DNA from: Bacilli bacterium
Lineage (GTDB): Bacteria; Bacillota_I; Bacilli_A; RFN20; UBA1709
Assembly (NCBI GenBank): GCA_017457045.1
Contig: JAFTIF010000004.1
Location: 1 to 19,284, forward strand
Direction of reading: 5' to 3'
Length of the DNA stretch: 19,284 nt
Below the pieces are notes generated by a model, which saw only the letters and a list, made by a program, of their open reading frames with translations, was not told where the DNA came from and did not search any database. A program made the position numbers and the translations under genes. Below, one piece after another: positions 16,901-19,284 of the stretch (positions are counted from its first letter, which is position 1; the number at the start of each line of letters is the position of its first letter).

Positions 16901-19284
16901 TTTTCCAACTTCCATTAATTTGAGATGTATTACTTGTTGATAAATAATATTGTTCAATTATTGAACTAACACCTATTCCTGTTTCACCCTGAGCTCCATC
17001 TAAACCTTTTATTAAAGTCCAAGTATAATCACTAGGATTTTGACTATCTTCTTCAATAAAATCTGTATATTGACCAATATATTTCATATTAGTTCCATTA
17101 CTAGTAGTAAAATCTTGTACTCCATCTGCACTATTTGCATATGCAATATGTAAATATGAAGTTTGTCCATCTTTTCCTGGTTCTCCAGGAATTCCTTGGG
17201 ATCCGTCTTGTCCAACTAAAGACTCTAACCACTCTTCTTCATTTCCTTCAAAGCCTTTGTCAACAGCAATTTGATAAGCAGACTTTCCAGTTTGACCTGT
17301 GGCTCCTGGTGCACCGTCTTTTCCTTGAACTGATAGTGTTACTGTAAATTGTTTTTCTATTTTATAGATTTTTCCATCTGTGTCTGTATAAGTAAATTCA
17401 TATGTATATGTATTAATTGCATTGGCAATAGCGACATCCTTTACTACAGAAAAGGTTAATTCTCCAATATTACTATCCATTTTAATAAAAGCGGAAATAC
17501 CATCAATATTTTGAGATTTTAAAGTTGGTACTGCAATAACACTTTTTCCTTTAAAAGATACAGTGAAATTAATTAAAGAAGTTTTACTTTCTAATGGTTT
17601 TAAATCTGTTGTTGTAGAAAATTGAATTGAATCTGTAGGAGTAAAAATTTCTAAGTATGAAATTGAATCATCTAAATCTGTAACAGCATTGTTTAAATCA
17701 TTTAAAGATTGATCTAGTCCATTTATTGAACTGGATGGCATAACAACTTCTCCTGCTTCCATTGCTGAAATAGTTGCATATTCCATTGCATGAACACTAC
17801 CATCAGAATCTATATAAAACTTACCGCTTCCAAATCTAATATGAGGATCAGTTAAATCTATTTCTAAACCTTCTCCTTGTACACGAATATAAGTCCCTAG
17901 TTTTATTGTATCTCCTATTGTATAATCTTTTGTTATATAATAATCATAGGTTACAGGCGTTGTAGGTCTAGATTTTCTTATATAATAAGTAATTCCTTCT
18001 TTATATACACCCTCTGCAGGTTCATATACTGTTTCAACATAGTTTCCAGACCTTAAATAAGAATGACTATCTTCGCCTTCATTTGGAGATATTACAATTT
18101 GGCCTTGTCCTGTTCGTCCAAATCTAGCAGATCCATCTTCTGCATTTAAAGTAATTGTTCTGCTACCTTCATTATATCCAAATAAGCCTGTTTCTTCAGT
18201 TTCTTGTCCAGCTTCTTTAACTGAACCCATAAAAACACCAGTAAAACTATTATCTTCGTTTTTAATTCCTGCTCCAATTTGAGGAGCTAAAATTAATCCA
18301 GAACCATTTTCATCAATAGAAATACTATTTCCATCCCAACCATTTAAAGCAGAATTACCATATCTATTAATATAAAAATGAATTGGTATATGAATTGAAG
18401 CTAATTCTTCTTCTTCTCTAGTAATATGACACACAAGAGCATTTGTTACACATAAACCATTATAAGTATCAACAGGTTTAAAATATTTTTGATTTCTATT
18501 TTCTTGTGTCTTATAAAGTGAATTTTCAACTAAATTTAATTCTGATTGTCAATCTGAGTAATAAACACTACCTTTTACTTCCCAATTATAATCCACTGCG
18601 AATTCTGAGTTGCTAAATTGGCTAATATCATTTTTTACTCCTTCAACTATTTGAGATACAATTAATTCAAAAGGTTGATTATCAAAAGCTGGAGATTGAC
18701 CGTCTGTAGTATACATAACATGTCTAAATCCAGATGTATCTAATAATTGAATATCATAATCTTCGTTAGCTAATCTTATAATTGAAATTGGTAGAGTGGC
18801 ATAATAATCAACATTATTATACTTAACAACCGCTTTAATAATATTTGCAGGATTGCTATATTCAGTAGTGTCAAAAGTGATTGCGGCAGTATCTTTATCA
18901 ATAGTAAAGTTGCTATCATCTTTAACTTCTGGACTATATGTATTTTGAAGCATCATCCATTGAACTTTTGCTTCTTTGTTTTCAATAGTATCTCCTGTTT
19001 GAGTTCCTTCAAAAATTAATTCTCCATCATGCCACAATTGAACTTTAAACCAAGCATTTGCATCTTTTGGAGTATAATTTAAAGTATATTGTTGAGTATA
19101 CTCATTATAAATTACCGTTGGATATTTTGGCACAATTGCGCCCTCAATTCCATTTGGAATAATCTTACATACAAAGTCTGTTCCATTAGTTCCTGACTCT
19201 CCTTCTTTTACAAAAGTAAAGTTAGTTTTTGCGGAAATAACTTTGTCGTTATAAGTTAAAATTAATTGAATTTCATTTTTATCA
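13932..19284 (-). CDS. Giant phage tail-fibre / minor structural protein, N-terminus beyond right edge, three in-frame TGA (Trp)
   Basis: At least 1783 residues lie in the window, with the start outside it. TGA at 18549-18551, 16842-16844 and 15582-15584 fall in one frame with no other stop down to TAA 13932. Numbering from the right edge, residues about 305-400 hold NRYGNSALNGWDGNSISIDE and LAPQIGAGIKNEDNSFTG, a conserved part of long Bacillota phage minor structural proteins. Residues about 654-707 and 1140-1183 are collagen-like Gly-x-y segments. Residues about 835-882 and 1050-1074 are Ala/Asn/Thr-rich coiled coils. Three related 'YYLST...W..GKYIW' modules lie between them. The C-terminal 470 residues (WTLDGTFNAENITVENLSAT, LRLGNKTASGSLEFYDG) look like a gp58-like fibre tip. 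It is probably a trimeric fibre or tip protein that joins the tail to the adhesins encoded downstream. 29 Trp codons are TGG. Confidence 0.88.
15501..15707 (-). repeat. Third YYL/W-rich module of the giant fibre
   Basis: This module reads YYLTQNSENAPEKP, then TKYATWESGYVYWTCSEI and TTPILDEALNKAN. It matches the module at 16782-16949 (DTWVSGKYIWTRSEI, NPILADALNKAN) and was probably produced by internal duplication. Its TGA (15582-15584) aligns with a TGG Trp of that other copy. Confidence 0.75.
15735..15866 (-). repeat. Collagen-like linker, copy 2
   Basis: Gly-x-y triplets (GKGATGADGKTGAEG) lead into KSAYQTALDQGFEGSEEDWL and NSLIGQDG. Copy 1 lies at 17163-17324. This linker type recurs in Gram-positive phage fibres and probably forms a triple-helical spacer with a small helical insert. 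Confidence 0.8.
15867..16022 (-). repeat. Second YYLST module of the giant fibre
   Basis: YYLSTSATELIGGSWSTTAP followed by NWVDGKYIWSRQKMYYVDSD is the second copy of the module. It lies between a coiled coil and the collagen-like linker. All its Trp codons are TGG. Confidence 0.75.
16062..16136 (-). repeat. Short Ala/Asn/Thr coiled-coil repeat
   Basis: The DNA repeats variants of ATTTGCAGTA on the + strand and encodes STANTTANTAKSTADSANAT, a heptad-like helical stretch that probably trimerises. It is protein-coding repetition, not a CRISPR array. Confidence 0.75.
16638..16781 (-). repeat. Long Ala/Asn/Thr coiled-coil repeat
   Basis: The segment encodes TTANTANTNASNADRNATEA, then AATATQTANTATSTANNALT, a low-complexity helical stretch like the one at 16062-16136. 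Both follow or precede a YYLST module, so module plus coiled coil may have duplicated as a unit. Confidence 0.75.
16782..16949 (-). repeat. First YYLST module of the giant fibre
   Basis: YYLSTSNTSQINGSWKTTQD, then TWVSGKYIWTRSEITWTDG and NPILADALNKAN. The W in ITWTDG is TGA (16842-16844) while the W in YIWTR is TGG. Related copies lie at 15867-16022 and 15501-15707. Confidence 0.75.
17163..17324 (-). repeat. Collagen-like linker, copy 1
   Basis: GKDGAPGATGQTG leads into KSAYQIAVDKGFEGNEEEWL and ESLVGQDG, then a second triplet run GSQGIPGEPGKDGQ. It shares the KSAYQ-x-A-x-D-x-GFEG-x-EE-x-WL core with copy 2 at 15735-15866. Confidence 0.8.

Noticed and set aside
12078..19284. Split genes as pseudogenes or frameshifts (fragments at 12.1-12.9, 13.4-13.9, 13.9-15.3, 15.6-16.2, 16.8-18.4 and 18.5-19.1 kb).
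   Set aside because: All breaks are single in-frame TGA codons with an intact frame on both sides and no TAA or TAG. Decay would give mixed lesions.

Overview
This window is a late structural and lysis region of a tailed (siphovirus-like) phage or prophage. It is AT-rich and nearly gap-free. All genes lie on the minus strand and are transcribed from right to left. The strong AGGAGG ribosome sites, the protein families (DUF859-like, LamG fibre, XkdX-like, jelly-roll tail proteins, CHAP endolysin with SH3-like repeats) and the base composition point to a low-GC Bacillota host that has a peptidoglycan wall.

The key fact is that TGA is not a stop here. Read with the standard code, five genes (at 1-1431, 3083-3649, 9518-12064, 12078-13880 and 13932-19284) break apart. 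Every break is an in-frame TGA with no frameshift, and each rejoined product fits a known phage protein with Trp at that place, for example MALQI-W-LPLNG and GNFV-W-QEIKNYLN. I count 8 in-frame TGA codons against 91 TGG. None of the 12 gene ends in the window uses TGA (10 TAA, 2 TAG). UGA is therefore very probably read as Trp, as a minority Trp codon, either by the host or through a phage-specified suppressor tRNA that lies outside the window.

Layout in transcription order: a giant tail-fibre protein, incomplete at its N-terminus (19284-13932); a DUF859-like structural protein (13880-12078); a double-LamG fibre (12064-9518); a collar-type short fibre with HxH motifs (9502-8954); a fibre-assembly-chaperone-like protein (8928-8395); a small baseplate-like protein with a GTG start (8361-8008); a receptor-binding-like protein with three jelly-roll-like modules (8005-5693); an XkdX-like small protein (5683-5453); a CHAP endolysin (5413-4211); and a holin (4192-3773). 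A strong terminator (3764-3735) closes this unit. After an 85-base gap a new group starts: a membrane/coiled-coil protein of 188 aa (3649-3083), a tail-tip protein (3062-1431) and a tail protein that runs off the left edge.

The 8.3 kb from the holin to the LamG gene (3773-12046) has no in-frame TGA among 44 Trp codons, whereas the flanks use TGA for 8 of 55. A pentamer, TGCGG on the + strand, is also over-represented and clustered outside 4-9.5 kb. Both suggest modular mosaicism or module-specific codon selection. There are no RNA genes, CRISPR arrays, insertion sequences or stretches over 300 bases without a gene.
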